A DNA stretch of 63,746 nt from Nostoc sp. FACHB-152 (GTDB lineage Bacteria > Cyanobacteriota > Cyanobacteriia > Cyanobacteriales > Nostocaceae): positions 1-63,746 of the forward strand of contig NZ_JACJRV010000036.1 of NCBI RefSeq assembly GCF_014697475.1. The letters run 5' to 3'. The position numbers were made by a program, and so were the translations under genes. The notes beneath the pieces are model-generated. The model made no database searches and was not told the origin of the DNA. It saw only the letters and a program-made list of their open reading frames with translations. Positions 17,514-26,674 of this stretch are shown one piece after another (positions within the stretch are counted from its first letter, which is position 1; every line of letters starts with the position of its first letter).

Positions 17514-18804
17514 ACCTACCACGATCGCGTTCTAAATCTTCAATCACTTTTTGCATACACCACTCTTCTGGCATTCCTGGATAATAATCTTGTTTTTGGT
17601 CAATTAATCTTTGGGCAATTTCCCAATAACCGCCAACTAAGCGCAAAAGTTTTTGGCGTAATAATTCATACTTTTGCTTTTTAGTTTCAGGATAAGCTGT
17701 CTGAATTTTTTGCAGGCTGTCTAAAACTAGTTGATAATTATCCCAATCTTCTTGTTCACAAAAAATACTAGCTGCACTTTGATAATCTTTGACGGCACTT
17801 TGCATTTCTTCGAGTAATGTATAAGCAATGCCGCGATTGTAGTAAGCTTGGGCATCATCAGAGTTAATTTTTAGGGCTTGATTATAATCTTGAATTGCCC
17901 CAAGATAATTACCCATTGCTCGATAGACATTCCCTCTGGCAACATAAATTAAGGTGTCTTGGGGTTGCATTTCGAGTGCTTGGTTCAAATCTGCGATCGC
18001 ACCTTGATGATCTCCCAACAAAGCACGGGCTTTACCTCGATTACGATAAACAATGGCATCTTGAAAATTTAGCAGCAGTGCTTGGTTAAAGTCAGCTATT
18101 GCCTCACGATAATTCCCCATTTTGCAACGCACTACGCCCCGGCAGCAATAAGCTTGAGCATCCTGGGGATCTGCTTGTAATACCCAGTTTAAATCTGCGA
18201 TCGCTTCTTTTGTATCTCCCTTTTCGGCTTTGTCTAATAGTTGCGTAAAATAATCTTGGGTTGAGATGATGGGTGCAGTTGCAGAATTTTGGGGTTGCAC
18301 TGCTGGTTTGGCTGGAGGTTGTATCTGTTTAATCTTTTCTAGACAAAGACGACAATTTTCTTTATCTTTTTGCTGTAAATATAATTCTGCCGCTTGTTTA
18401 AAACTAGTTATCGCATCTTGAATAAATCCTTGTTTGCGTCTGATCATCCCTCGCAAGCTATAAGCTGCGGCGTAATTACTCCGCAAGGAAATTGCACGTT
18501 CCACATCTTCTAACGCGCCAGGTAAATTTTTCAGTGCTACCCTCGCCAATGCACGACTGTAGTAAGCCTCAACAAACTTAGAATCAATATTTAATGCGGC
18601 GGTGTAGTCAGAAACAGCTTGGAGAATTTGTCCTGAGTCGTAATAGGCTAAACCTCTTTGCAGAAAAGCCTCAGTATCATAAGGCGCAACCTGCAAAACT
18701 TGGCTAAAATCTGCGATCGCCCCAGCATAATCTTTTTGCTTGGCTTTGTCTAACCCCTTTAAATAGAGTTCGTGATGATTCATGGCGTTTGTTTGCACCG
18801 TCAC
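17512..18804 (-). CDS. TPR repeat protein
   Basis: A 430-residue protein made mostly of tetratricopeptide repeats in two blocks (about residues 8-150 and 185-345), separated by a Gln/Lys-rich linker (about 150-180). The repeats show the A-x-x-x-Y-x-x-R-G-x-A-x-x-x-x-G pattern with many acidic-residue turns. The C-terminal 80 residues are a helical non-TPR domain ending EDLERDRGR. No signal peptide, so a cytoplasmic scaffold. It lies downstream of a hybrid histidine kinase on the same strand, with a small overlapping frame between, so it may act with that kinase. Start at MTVQTNAM or the internal ATG eight codons later. Confidence 0.85.
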   Translation of the reverse strand: MTVQTNAMNHHELYLKGLDKAKQKDYAGAIADFSQVLQVAPYDTEAFLQRGLAYYDSGQILQAVSDYTAALNIDSKFVEAYYSRALARVALKNLPGALEDVERAISLRSNYAAAYSLRGMIRRKQGFIQDAITSFKQAAELYLQQKDKENCRLCLEKIKQIQPPAKPAVQPQNSATAPIISTQDYFTQLLDKAEKGDTKEAIADLNWVLQADPQDAQAYCCRGVVRCKMGNYREAIADFNQALLLNFQDAIVYRNRGKARALLGDHQGAIADLNQALEMQPQDTLIYVARGNVYRAMGNYLGAIQDYNQALKINSDDAQAYYNRGIAYTLLEEMQSAVKDYQSAASIFCEQEDWDNYQLVLDSLQKIQTAYPETKKQKYELLRQKLLRLVGGYWEIAQRLIDQKQDYYPGMPEEWCMQKVIEDLERDRGR

Positions 18805-18934
18805 TCAGACTCAGTTCCCATTGTCGGGTATACCTGACTAACTTGCCACCATCATCTCTAAAGAGTTTAATCCAGCTTTCTGGAAAGCCAAAAATCATCA
18901 GTTCTTCTGTGCCATCTCTTTTTTGTCTTCTCAT
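18704..18934 (-). CDS. Possible small translationally coupled ORF between kinase and TPR gene
   Basis: A 76-codon frame whose ATG overlaps the kinase stop codon as ATGA, a classic coupling arrangement. It then runs into the TPR gene in another frame. The first 40 residues (EELMIFGFPESWIKLFRDDGG and following) are the only part not overlapping the TPR gene and look protein-like. The remainder is probably fortuitous. A frameshift joining this start to the TPR protein is the alternative. Uncertain. Confidence 0.35.
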   Translation of the reverse strand: MRRQKRDGTEELMIFGFPESWIKLFRDDGGKLVRYTRQWELSLSDGANKRHESSRTLFKGVRQSQAKRLCWGDRRF

Positions 18935-20676
18935 ATCTCTAATTTGCTACCTTTGTTATTGGTATCTTGTTTCGGAAACCTAACTGTAACTTTAGTTCCC
19001 TGCGCTACTTGACTAGACAAATTAATACTACCGCGATGTAATTCTACACAAGCTTTAGTAATTACTAAACCCAAACCTGTTCCCGGTATTGTGTCTACAT
19101 TACTCCCACGACTAAAGGATTTGAACAAGTTTTCGTGATCTTCTATTGGAATGCCAATACCTTCATCTTGAATTTCTAGTAGGATTTCTGATTCTTGTCC
19201 GTTCAGTTGAACTTCTATATTCCCACCTTCTGGGGAATATTTAATAGCATTAGATAATAAATTTAAAAGTATTTGCCGTAAAAGTCCGCGATCGCCCCAA
19301 AAACCTTGATAATTTCCTGTTACCTTCAAAATTAATTGATGGTGATTTCCTAACATTTCTTGCTGTTCTTCGATGATTTCGGAAATAAATTGCAGTAAAT
19401 CTAAAGGCTGCGGCTTAAATTTGGTTTTGTCTAGTTCTAGTTGATGAACTAACAGCAAATTATCCACAAGTTTCGACATATGCCTAGCTTTTTGCTCAAT
19501 AATTTGCAGAAATCTATTTTTTTTCGACTCATCCAGTCGTGTGCCGTGTTGCTTGATAGTTGATGCGGCCGCCAAGATAGAAGCTAAGGGTGTGCGGTAC
19601 TCGTGAGAAACTGTTGTGATAATTTGCGATCTAAATTCGTTGAGTTGTTTTTCCTTGGCTAATGCGGCTTGAGTCATTGCCAAAAGTTCAGCTTGTTGAA
19701 TGGCGATCGCTAATTGGACTGATACTTGATTGAGAATCTCTACTTCATCAGCTGGCCATAGTCTGTCTTGAGAACTAGGTTGAGCAATCAAAAATCCCCA
19801 AAGTTTCGGGTTAGGGTTACTGTTGTGATTTAAATTAATCGGAACTACCAAATTTGCCTGAGGATTTAGTTGCTCTTTTTGGTGAAAGCAGAAATGACTC
19901 AAACTCGCTTCATAGTTACGCGAAATTCTATGTCTATATCGCCAAAGATGATTTTCACCAAGATTGCTGTAAGCCACAACTAAGCTTTTTTGTTTAGTTG
20001 TGGTTGAACTATGAGCTATCTGTGTGATGACGCTGGTTTCTGGTTGGTAGCGAATATCCCAGAAGCAATCGCATTTTTGCTGAGGCTCACCAGATGATGC
20101 CACTATCTTACCACCCAAATCAGAAGTAAATTGATAGATGATTACGCGATCGCACTTTAAAAGTTGCTGTACCTCAACTACAGCAGTATGCAAAATTTCT
20201 TCTAAATTTAAAGACTGGCGAATGCGTAATGCTGTCGTGGCAATTAAACGCTGTCGTTCTTGAGTTTTGCTGAGTTTAACTTTTAGGCAAGATTGTTTAA
20301 TCGCATTGCGAACTGCTAATTGCAATACATCCGGTTGGAGGTGCTGCTTGACTAAATAATCATGTGCGCCTTGCTTCATAGCTTGCACTGCTACTGCTTC
20401 ATCACCACGCCCAGTCAACATAATTATGGATACAGGGCGTTCAAATTTACACTTTTTCAGGCGTTCCAGCAAATCTAAACCACTCATATCAGGCAGGCAA
20501 AAATCCAGCACAATCACATCGCAGTGCATTGCTTGACACAATGCCAGCCCTTCTTCCGCAGAATCTGCCTCGAAAATCTGATATGAATTTTGAGGATCTT
20601 TTAATAGGTATCGACGATAAATTTTCCGATCCTCGGCACAATCATCAATGATGAGTAGCGTCCAGGTGTCCGGCAT
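18931..20676 (-). CDS. Hybrid response regulator / histidine kinase (REC-GAF-HisKA-HATPase)
   Basis: A 581-residue soluble protein. An N-terminal receiver (about 3-125) has an intact acidic pair (IIDD), a phospho-acceptor in VLDFCLPD and a conserved Lys in YLVKQ. A GAF-type sensor (about 145-335) follows with CDRVIIYQF and CDCFWDIRYQP. The kinase core has the H box VSHEYRTPL near 355, the N box NLLSNAIKYSPEGG, and the G boxes DEGIGIP and GTGLGLVI. The GAF domain lacks an obvious bilin-attachment Cys-His pair, so a chromophore is unproven. It heads a set with the TPR gene downstream and probably answers to an upstream kinase through its receiver. Confidence 0.9.
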   Translation of the reverse strand: MPDTWTLLIIDDCAEDRKIYRRYLLKDPQNSYQIFEADSAEEGLALCQAMHCDVIVLDFCLPDMSGLDLLERLKKCKFERPVSIIMLTGRGDEAVAVQAMKQGAHDYLVKQHLQPDVLQLAVRNAIKQSCLKVKLSKTQERQRLIATTALRIRQSLNLEEILHTAVVEVQQLLKCDRVIIYQFTSDLGGKIVASSGEPQQKCDCFWDIRYQPETSVITQIAHSSTTTKQKSLVVAYSNLGENHLWRYRHRISRNYEASLSHFCFHQKEQLNPQANLVVPINLNHNSNPNPKLWGFLIAQPSSQDRLWPADEVEILNQVSVQLAIAIQQAELLAMTQAALAKEKQLNEFRSQIITTVSHEYRTPLASILAAASTIKQHGTRLDESKKNRFLQIIEQKARHMSKLVDNLLLVHQLELDKTKFKPQPLDLLQFISEIIEEQQEMLGNHHQLILKVTGNYQGFWGDRGLLRQILLNLLSNAIKYSPEGGNIEVQLNGQESEILLEIQDEGIGIPIEDHENLFKSFSRGSNVDTIPGTGLGLVITKACVELHRGSINLSSQVAQGTKVTVRFPKQDTNNKGSKLEI

Positions 20677-21159
20677 ATTACAAATTAGGGAGAATATTTA
20701 CACTCCTTCATCAAGCATCCCATGCCTGACGGCAATTATTAACTAAATATTACAAAAATATAAATAAAATATTAATTTTCCATACCGTTGCCAAAATAAG
20801 AGTATGAAGAGGATGTTTCCTTAGCTATACGGCTTTTTGGGGCTGTCTGTTTCCCTACACCCTACACCCCACACCCGCCGCAACGGGGCTTGGTGAGCTA
20901 CAAAAGTGCGATCGCATCTACAAGTACTTTTAATCAAGTTAGTCAATCTAGCATTGGTGAATGATTGGCATTTTTACTTCCTCACAAGTTCCTCAATATC
21001 TTTATTGTAAATTTAGTCTGAAAATAAAATCACTTAACATCCTGACTGTTTAACTCTACTCATATAAAGCTCTGAGAATGAAGGAAAAAAATCTGCTCAG
21101 TAGTTTTTTCTTCTTCTCACGGGTGAACTCCTAATTATTAGTAGAAGGAGGAAAAGAAG
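20677..21159. repeat. Intergenic region with dispersed repeat and the YedE operon leader
   Basis: The segment 20839-20885 (GGGGCTGTCTGTTTCCCTAC, then CACCC-type repeats) is a second copy of the repeat at 6997. The remaining AT-rich stretch leads to a strong AAGGAGG at about 21145 in front of the GTG start at 21160. No gene seen. Confidence 0.5.
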
Positions 21160-22791
21160 GTGAATATCAAACAATTCTTGAACTCAAATAGGTGGATTAT
21201 CCTAACAGGAATTCTGTTTGGTACATTGGGGACACTAGCCGTCAACTGGGGAAATCCACCAAATATGGGTATTTGTGCAGCCTGTTTTTTGCGGGATACG
21301 GCTGGTGCGCTGCAACTACACCACAACCCTATGGCACAATACATCCGTCCGGAAATCATTGGATTTGTCTTAGGGGCATTTGGCATTTCTATGGCGATGG
21401 GAGAATGGCGATCGCGTGGGGGTTCTTCTCCCATTCTTCGCTTTTTCTTAGGTGCGTTCGTCATGATTGGCGTGCTGGTGTTTTTAGGGTGTCCCATTCG
21501 AGTCATACTTCGCATTGCTGGAGGTGACCTCAATGGTGCGATCGCGCTAGCTGGATTCGTGACCGGAATCGGAACGGGGACATTCTTCTTGAAGCAAGGT
21601 TTTTCGCTGGGGAGTAACACTAATCAAGTTCCAGTGGTAGGATTAATAGCGCCCTTGATGACAGTGGGCTTGCTGATCCTGCTGGTCAGCCGTCCTGCTT
21701 TCATTGCCTTCAGTACAGCCGGGCCTGGCGCTCAACATACACCACTGCTTCTCGGTCTGGGATTGGGATTATTGGTTGGTGTGATGGTACAGCGTACTCG
21801 ATTTTGTTCGATTGGAGCATGGCGAGATATCTTTTTGGTCAAAGATTTCCAATTGTTCAGTGGTGTTGCAACTTTCTTAATAGCGGCTCTGTTCACTAAC
21901 TATATAGCTGGAAATTTCAGTCCAACTGGCATTGGCTATCACTGGGGCTTCACTCACCAACCAATCGCACTGCCGATGACACACTGGAGTGAATATGTCT
22001 GGACGTTCCTGAGTCTGGCTTTAGTGGGTTTAGCTGGAACTTTTCTAGAAGGTTGCCCACTGCGAAACTTAATCCGCGCTGGTGAGGGTGATACCGATGC
22101 TACCTTTACAATCCTCGGTTATTTTGCAGGGGCGGCGATCGCCCATCGTCTACCCATCGCCTCTAGCCCAGCAGGTTTGGGAAGTTGGGGGCCAATGGCT
22201 GTCCTCTTCGGGCTTGCCTTCTGTCTAGTTTTGGGGTTCCTGCAACTGAGAAGTATGCAACCTCAAGCTCAACCTCAAAAACAGATGTTTGCAGGAGATG
22301 GGATAATTATCTTCCCTGATGTTGCCTCAGCCATGAAAGCAGAAAAGGCAATTCAAATAACTGGGTATGATGTGAAGCTAGTTGCGCCTCCTCCTGAACT
22401 GCGAATGGGTTGCGATCTAGCACTAGAAATTAGTTTAGTGCAGCAGCAAGGTATTGAACGGTTGTTGCAGGATCGAAGTCTTACCTATGTCAAAATCCTG
22501 CCTATCAGCAAAGGAAGTACCCGGATGTGCGAAATTGTCAAAGTCACTGATTTTGGTCAGTGGGTGATGGTGAAAGCCGGGAATATGAAACTTTCCTATG
22601 AGAAGGAAACAGGAGCGATCGTTAACATATCTGGTGGAGGGTGTCCGGATATTCCGTATCTCCATGCTGAAATGGTAGATAAACCTCTCAATCAGGCTCC
22701 TCATCCACGAGACTTGGGCTATACCCTCTGTGCGACAATGCTGCAACGTGCTTACGAAGAGTCCCTTCAGCTTGAAAAAGGAGGAATCTAA
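21160..22791 (+). CDS. YedE/YeeE-type selenium/sulfur transporter fused to DUF3343 and a C-terminal Cys domain
   Basis: A 543-residue protein. About ten membrane segments fill residues 10-370, with the YeeE/YedE Cys signatures FLGCPIR, TRFCSIGAWRD and LEGCPLRNLIRAGEGD. Residues 385-450 are a DUF3343 domain (putative Se/S carrier) with its GYDVKLVxxPxELRMGCxLALE core. The last 85 residues form a further domain with ISGGGCPDIP and two more Cys. In other bacteria YedE and DUF3343 travel with selenium-dependent hydroxylase genes, so transport of a selenium or sulfur species is inferred. The GTG start has an excellent ribosome site. First gene of a three-gene operon. No selD is in the window. Confidence 0.82.
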   Translation: MNIKQFLNSNRWIILTGILFGTLGTLAVNWGNPPNMGICAACFLRDTAGALQLHHNPMAQYIRPEIIGFVLGAFGISMAMGEWRSRGGSSPILRFFLGAFVMIGVLVFLGCPIRVILRIAGGDLNGAIALAGFVTGIGTGTFFLKQGFSLGSNTNQVPVVGLIAPLMTVGLLILLVSRPAFIAFSTAGPGAQHTPLLLGLGLGLLVGVMVQRTRFCSIGAWRDIFLVKDFQLFSGVATFLIAALFTNYIAGNFSPTGIGYHWGFTHQPIALPMTHWSEYVWTFLSLALVGLAGTFLEGCPLRNLIRAGEGDTDATFTILGYFAGAAIAHRLPIASSPAGLGSWGPMAVLFGLAFCLVLGFLQLRSMQPQAQPQKQMFAGDGIIIFPDVASAMKAEKAIQITGYDVKLVAPPPELRMGCDLALEISLVQQQGIERLLQDRSLTYVKILPISKGSTRMCEIVKVTDFGQWVMVKAGNMKLSYEKETGAIVNISGGGCPDIPYLHAEMVDKPLNQAPHPRDLGYTLCATMLQRAYEESLQLEKGGI

Positions 22792-22793
22792 CT

Positions 22794-23684
22794 ATGCTAC
22801 TCCTGTTTGGTAGTATCCCCGATCCATCCTTACCACTGACATTGGGTGCAGTTCAACGGGATGGGGATGTACTGGTGGCAGAAGGACGCAGATTCTCTCG
22901 CACTCAAGGAACGGGTGCGATGATCAGTGCCGCCTTAGCTGTCACTACAAGTTTAGGTTTAGATCCACCCTATGCTCTAGTTGCAGGTGATATTGGAGAT
23001 GGCAAAGGCACCAAGGCACTGTTTCAATATCTGACCCAAAACATTGTTGCCCTCTCGCCGCAAGTACTGACTCTGCACTATTGTCTACCGATCATGGGAC
23101 TGTTGAAAAAACTCTGTGAAGCCATTCAAAGCTGTCCTCAACGACCCATTATGATTGCCGATGCTGGGGGAATGTATGCAGCGAAAGGAGCCGGGTTAGC
23201 GCAAGAGTTTGACATTTTCACACCAGATACCTGCGAAATCGCGTTTTTGGCTGACCCGCAAGCCACCCATCCAGCGTATATTTCCCATCACTTGTTTGCC
23301 TCGGATGCCAGTGCTGTTCCTGAGCAAATTAAGGCAGCATTCCAACTCAACAGTGCTGCAAAACTTTTGCTGGTTAAAGGCAAAACTGACTATGTAGCGA
23401 TCGCTGGGCAGATTGTGGACAAGATTGATCAACCTAATGTTCCCACCTTAGAAGCAATTGGGGGAACAGGAGATACCATTACGGGTTTAGTTTCAGCGCT
23501 CGTCTATGCTGGATTGAGCCACAAAGAAGCGGCCGTTATGGCTTGTCGGATTAACCGCATCGCCGGACAAATGGTTCAACCAACCCCTGCAACCAAAGTT
23601 AGACAGGTTGTAGATCAATTCCCAATAGTCTTAGCACAATACTACAGCCAATGGACTCCACCACTGGCAGTTCAGCATATCTGA
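22794..23684 (+). CDS. YjeF/NAD(P)H-hydrate-dehydratase-like (ribokinase-fold) kinase
   Basis: A 296-residue protein starting two bases after the YedE stop, so translationally coupled to it. The C-terminal GGTGDTITGLVSALVYAGL motif is the anion hole and catalytic Asp of the ribokinase-like carbohydrate-kinase/NAD(P)HX dehydratase fold. VAGDIGDGKGTKALF and MIADAGGMYAAKGAGLAQ lie further upstream. It is not the housekeeping NnrD, which is longer and carries an epimerase domain in most bacteria. Coupling to YedE-DUF3343 suggests a role in selenium or sulfur handling, but the substrate is unknown. Good confidence in the fold, low in the reaction. Confidence 0.7.
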   Translation: MLLLFGSIPDPSLPLTLGAVQRDGDVLVAEGRRFSRTQGTGAMISAALAVTTSLGLDPPYALVAGDIGDGKGTKALFQYLTQNIVALSPQVLTLHYCLPIMGLLKKLCEAIQSCPQRPIMIADAGGMYAAKGAGLAQEFDIFTPDTCEIAFLADPQATHPAYISHHLFASDASAVPEQIKAAFQLNSAAKLLLVKGKTDYVAIAGQIVDKIDQPNVPTLEAIGGTGDTITGLVSALVYAGLSHKEAAVMACRINRIAGQMVQPTPATKVRQVVDQFPIVLAQYYSQWTPPLAVQHI

Positions 23685-23790
23685 CGATATCAGCTGAGAC
23701 TTTCGCTTTGGAGCAGATAGCGATTAACTTTCGAGATTAGCCATTGAATCAGCAAAGTTTACACAGACCTAATTAAAGAAGGAGTATGGT

Positions 23791-24336
23791 ATGCAAGTCC
23801 AACAACCCATTTATCCCAACCCTCCACTAGCAGCAGCACACTCTAATCTAGGAACCGTGTTGTATCAACAAGGGCAATTCGAGGAGGCGATCTTAGAATT
23901 CAAACGGGCAATCAGCCTCGATCCAGAGATAGCGGAAGTGCATTCTAATCTGGGGCTTGCCCTTTACCGTCAGGGCAGACTAGAATCAGCAGTGACGGCG
24001 TTTGAGCAAGCAATCCAACTCAACCCTAATTGCGTTGATGCTCACTACAATTTAGGAGTCGTCCTGTGCCAACAAGATAAATGGGAAGAAGCAGCAGTTG
24101 CATTCCGTCAAGCGATTCGCCTCAATTTTGGATTAGCCGATGCACACGACAATTTAGGGGTAGTCTTGTATCAGCAAGGTCAAGTAGATGAGGCGATTGC
24201 TGAATTTCGTAAAGCCGTTCCCCTCGATCCTTATCTGGCAGAAACTCACCACAATTTAGGATTGGCTTTAGCTACACAAGGTAATGAACAAGAAGCGATC
24301 GCAGAACTAAATATGGCAGAGCAATTACATGAATGA
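23791..24336 (+). CDS. Small TPR protein
   Basis: A 181-residue protein consisting of about five consecutive tetratricopeptide repeats with the pattern AxxNLGxxLYxQGxxxxAxxxFxxAIxLxP. No signal peptide or membrane segment. A GAAGGAG site precedes the ATG. It follows the kinase-fold gene by 106 bp on the same strand and is probably the last gene of the YedE operon, acting as a protein-protein adaptor. The partner is unknown. Confidence 0.85.
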   Translation: MQVQQPIYPNPPLAAAHSNLGTVLYQQGQFEEAILEFKRAISLDPEIAEVHSNLGLALYRQGRLESAVTAFEQAIQLNPNCVDAHYNLGVVLCQQDKWEEAAVAFRQAIRLNFGLADAHDNLGVVLYQQGQVDEAIAEFRKAVPLDPYLAETHHNLGLALATQGNEQEAIAELNMAEQLHE

Positions 24337-24445
24337 TACGAGTACTTTGGATAGAAGTTAAAAGGCCTGCGCGATCGTACTCCTCTGGAAGTTAAAGCGC
24401 GCCGATCTTGATTGTGTATACACTCAATTTCGTATAATGTCATGA

Positions 24446-24493
24446 GAAAAACCTGCCTGTAATATTGACTAATACCAGAATCACAGGCAGGTT
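24446..24493 (-). terminator. Rho-independent terminator of the psbA-like gene
   Basis: On the minus strand, AACCTGCCTGT and ACAGGCAGGTT form an 11-bp stem around a loop of about 22 bases, followed by TTTTT. It lies 33 bp past the stop codon of the D1 variant. Confidence 0.8.
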
Positions 24494-24525
24494 GAAAACA
24501 ACTATAAAATAGATAGACGCAATCT

Positions 24526-25596
24526 TTAACTAACTGGAATAGGTTGACCGCTAGACAGAATCAAAGGGAAATTATGGACATTAGGAGCGTGCATTGCACT
24601 TATACCAAGATTGGCACGGTTCAGCATATCAGCGTCGGTTCTAATTACTTCACCCCGACTATCTAAGATGGAATGATTAAAGTTCAAGCCATTGATATTA
24701 AATGCCATCGAACATACACCCATCGCTGCGAACCAAATACCTACAGTTGGTAATGCTGCTAATAACAAATGGAAAGCACGATGATTTTTGCTAGCAAAGG
24801 GAGGAATCAATAACCGTCCCAAGAAGCCATAGTGTCCTGCCAAGTAATTGTAGGTGGCTTTCTGCCGACCCAACTTATATCCGGCATTAATTGATTCATT
24901 TTCATCGGTATTCCGAATTAGCGTTGAAGTCACCAAAGAACCATGCAAAGAACTCAATAGTGCGCCCCCGAATACACCTGATACACCCAACATATGTAAC
25001 GGGTGCATCAGGATATTGTGATCTCCTTGGAAAGCCAACATAAAGTGGAAAGTTCCAGCAATTCCCAAAGGTAAACCATCAGAAAAACTACCTTGGCCAA
25101 TGGGATAAACTAGCAAAACTGAAGTAGCGGCGATGACAGGTGCAGAATAGGCAATTGCTATCCAGGGGCGTATTCCCAAACGATAGCTCAGTTCCCAAAA
25201 TCGCCCTAAGAAACACCAAATACCAATGAGAAAATGCAGCACAATCAATTGATATGGCCCACCATTGTAGAGCCATTCATCGATTGAAGCAGCTTCCCAC
25301 ATAGGATAAAAGTGCAAACCAATGGCAGCAGATGTCGGCACAACTGCGGCTGTAATTAAGTTATTACCCTCCATCAGTGAACCCATGATTGGCTCACGTA
25401 TGCCATCCATATCTACGCTGGGAGCGGCAATAAAAGCCAAGATAAAGCAGGTGGTAGCAGCCAGCAAGCTGGGAATCATCAACACACCAAACCAGCCAAT
25501 ATAAATCCGATTTTCTGTGCTAGTAATCCATCTGCAAAAACTATCCCATAAATCAAAAAAATTAAATTCTTTTTGGCGTTGAACAATGGTACTCAT
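24526..25596 (-). CDS. psbA: Divergent photosystem II D1 protein (rogue/sentinel D1 type)
   Basis: A 356-residue D1 homologue with all five helices and the D1 landmarks NRIYIGWFG, the [11 protein letters not shown] loop (Tyr161, Asp170 kept), and the His190, His198, His215 and His272 equivalents. Aligned to canonical D1 it has changed Mn4Ca ligands: Glu189 is Asp (QGDHN), Glu333 is Ala (MHAPN), Asp342 is Ile and Ala344 is Ser (PLILS). His332 and His337 remain. The QB loop after Ser264 is one residue short, and position 130 is Phe. Oxygen evolution is unlikely. This is the pattern of rogue/sentinel D1 proteins described in cyanobacteria. The ChlF (chlorophyll f synthase) D1 is the alternative, but no far-red photosystem genes are nearby. 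SD GGAGG precedes the ATG. Confidence 0.9.
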   Translation of the reverse strand: MSTIVQRQKEFNFFDLWDSFCRWITSTENRIYIGWFGVLMIPSLLAATTCFILAFIAAPSVDMDGIREPIMGSLMEGNNLITAAVVPTSAAIGLHFYPMWEAASIDEWLYNGGPYQLIVLHFLIGIWCFLGRFWELSYRLGIRPWIAIAYSAPVIAATSVLLVYPIGQGSFSDGLPLGIAGTFHFMLAFQGDHNILMHPLHMLGVSGVFGGALLSSLHGSLVTSTLIRNTDENESINAGYKLGRQKATYNYLAGHYGFLGRLLIPPFASKNHRAFHLLLAALPTVGIWFAAMGVCSMAFNINGLNFNHSILDSRGEVIRTDADMLNRANLGISAMHAPNVHNFPLILSSGQPIPVS

Positions 25597-25904
25597 AGTC
25601 TGTACCTCCTAAGCAATTCCAAGTTAAAATTTTTACCACTACTTGTTGCAGATGTCTATGTTTTTTACTTGGTCTGTACTTTGTTGCAAATATAGATTCT
25701 GGCGATAATATACGACCCATCTACAACACAAGTAGTATAAAAAAGGCGATGAATTTTCAAGCTAATTAATGCAACATCTGAGCATCTATACCTTGAAGTT
25801 AAAAAAAGAATTTGAGGAACTTGTGAGGATTTTTCCAAATCTTACTTTACAAGTTCTTCAAGTTTTTAACCTAACTTAAAAACAAGGTTAGACAGCTAAA
25901 AAGT

Positions 25905-26042
25905 ATGAGTTACAATACGATGTCTACGACGAGCTATGCCTACGCGATTGGTTATGGTAATGAGTTGCGTAGTGATGATGGCATTGGTCAACTAGTAGCT
26001 AGGGCGTTACATCTGACATACAGGCGAGCCGCGATCGCTTAA
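25905..26042 (+). pseudogene. 5' fragment of a hydrogenase maturation protease (HoxW-like)
   Basis: A 45-codon frame encoding the N-terminus of the HybD/HoxW endopeptidase family, with the diagnostic IGYGNELRSDDGIG motif including the first metal-ligand region. It then stops after ARALHLTYRRAAIA. Intact enzymes have about 150 residues, so the metal-binding and C-terminal parts are gone. The break falls next to a HIP1-containing repeat-like segment. No hydrogenase genes are in the window. Probably a relic. Confidence 0.75.
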
Positions 26043-26193
26043 TTTGAAATCGAGAATTACTAGCGATCGCTTAATTTTTTAACTGGTTAGAAGCAAATCA
26101 CCCAGAGTTCGTAGTTAACTAACTTTTATGCCTATAAATTATTGACAAATGCTTGATAATCTAACTCTGTCCTGATAGGGCTAGATTCAAAAC

Positions 26194-26403
26194 TCACTGT
26201 GAGGAATTTCTTAATTTGTTATGTTCTTCTTGAGTAACCCGGTACACTTCTTTGTCCATCATGTGAATTTCATACTCTGCTTCTTTTCCAGGGAAAAACA
26301 AAAATCCTGGCTGTTCTTCTTCCACTTCTACTATTTCAGAAATCGCATCGGGATTTATCTCAACATGAACGCCTTTTGTAGTTTTTACTTCTACAGGTTC
26401 CAT
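26194..26403 (-). CDS. Small acidic protein of unknown function
   Basis: A 69-residue, Glu-rich protein with no membrane segment. It is predicted mostly beta-stranded at first (VEVKTTKGVHVEINPDAI) and helical at the end (VTQEEHNKLRN). A very strong GGAGGGGGG ribosome-binding site precedes the ATG, which argues that it is translated. Unknown family. It is flanked by gene fragments on both sides. Confidence 0.6.
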   Translation of the reverse strand: MEPVEVKTTKGVHVEINPDAISEIVEVEEEQPGFLFFPGKEAEYEIHMMDKEVYRVTQEEHNKLRNSSQ

Positions 26404-26472
26404 GCCCCCCTCCTTGCTATTGAAGTAGCTTGATGAATAATATTCGTAGATTAATACTATTACAATTACAAC

Positions 26473-26645
26473 TTACTTACTCAAACTAGCAAAAATACTT
26501 AATGCTTCATCAATAGCAGATAAAGTACCGAAGCGTGAAAGCAGCATATTTATATTGCATCCTAACGCTGACATGATGGTGACTACCACCGATATGTTGT
26601 AAGCAACTGAAAATCCAGGAATTATTAAATTAGATGTGCGCGATC
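26473..26645 (-). other. Possible gene remnant
   Basis: An open minus-strand segment with protein-like composition ending in LSAIDEALSIFASLSK and a stop at 26473. It has no start codon preceded by a ribosome site, except an internal ATG (MSALGCN). It may be the tail of a deleted gene. I could not identify it. Confidence 0.2.
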
Positions 26646-26674
26646 GCTAAACACTATCTATTAACAAACTAGTA

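Noticed and set aside
21138-21620. 160-codon minus-strand frame over the start of the YedE gene
   Set aside because: Antisense to a strong membrane-protein gene; Pro/Met/Ile-rich translation typical of the reverse of hydrophobic coding sequence.
24526-25596. Assignment of the D1 variant as ChlF (chlorophyll f synthase)
   Set aside because: Mn-ligand loss fits both, but no far-red photosystem genes or RfpABC are nearby and Asp170 is kept; rogue/sentinel D1 is preferred without excluding ChlF.
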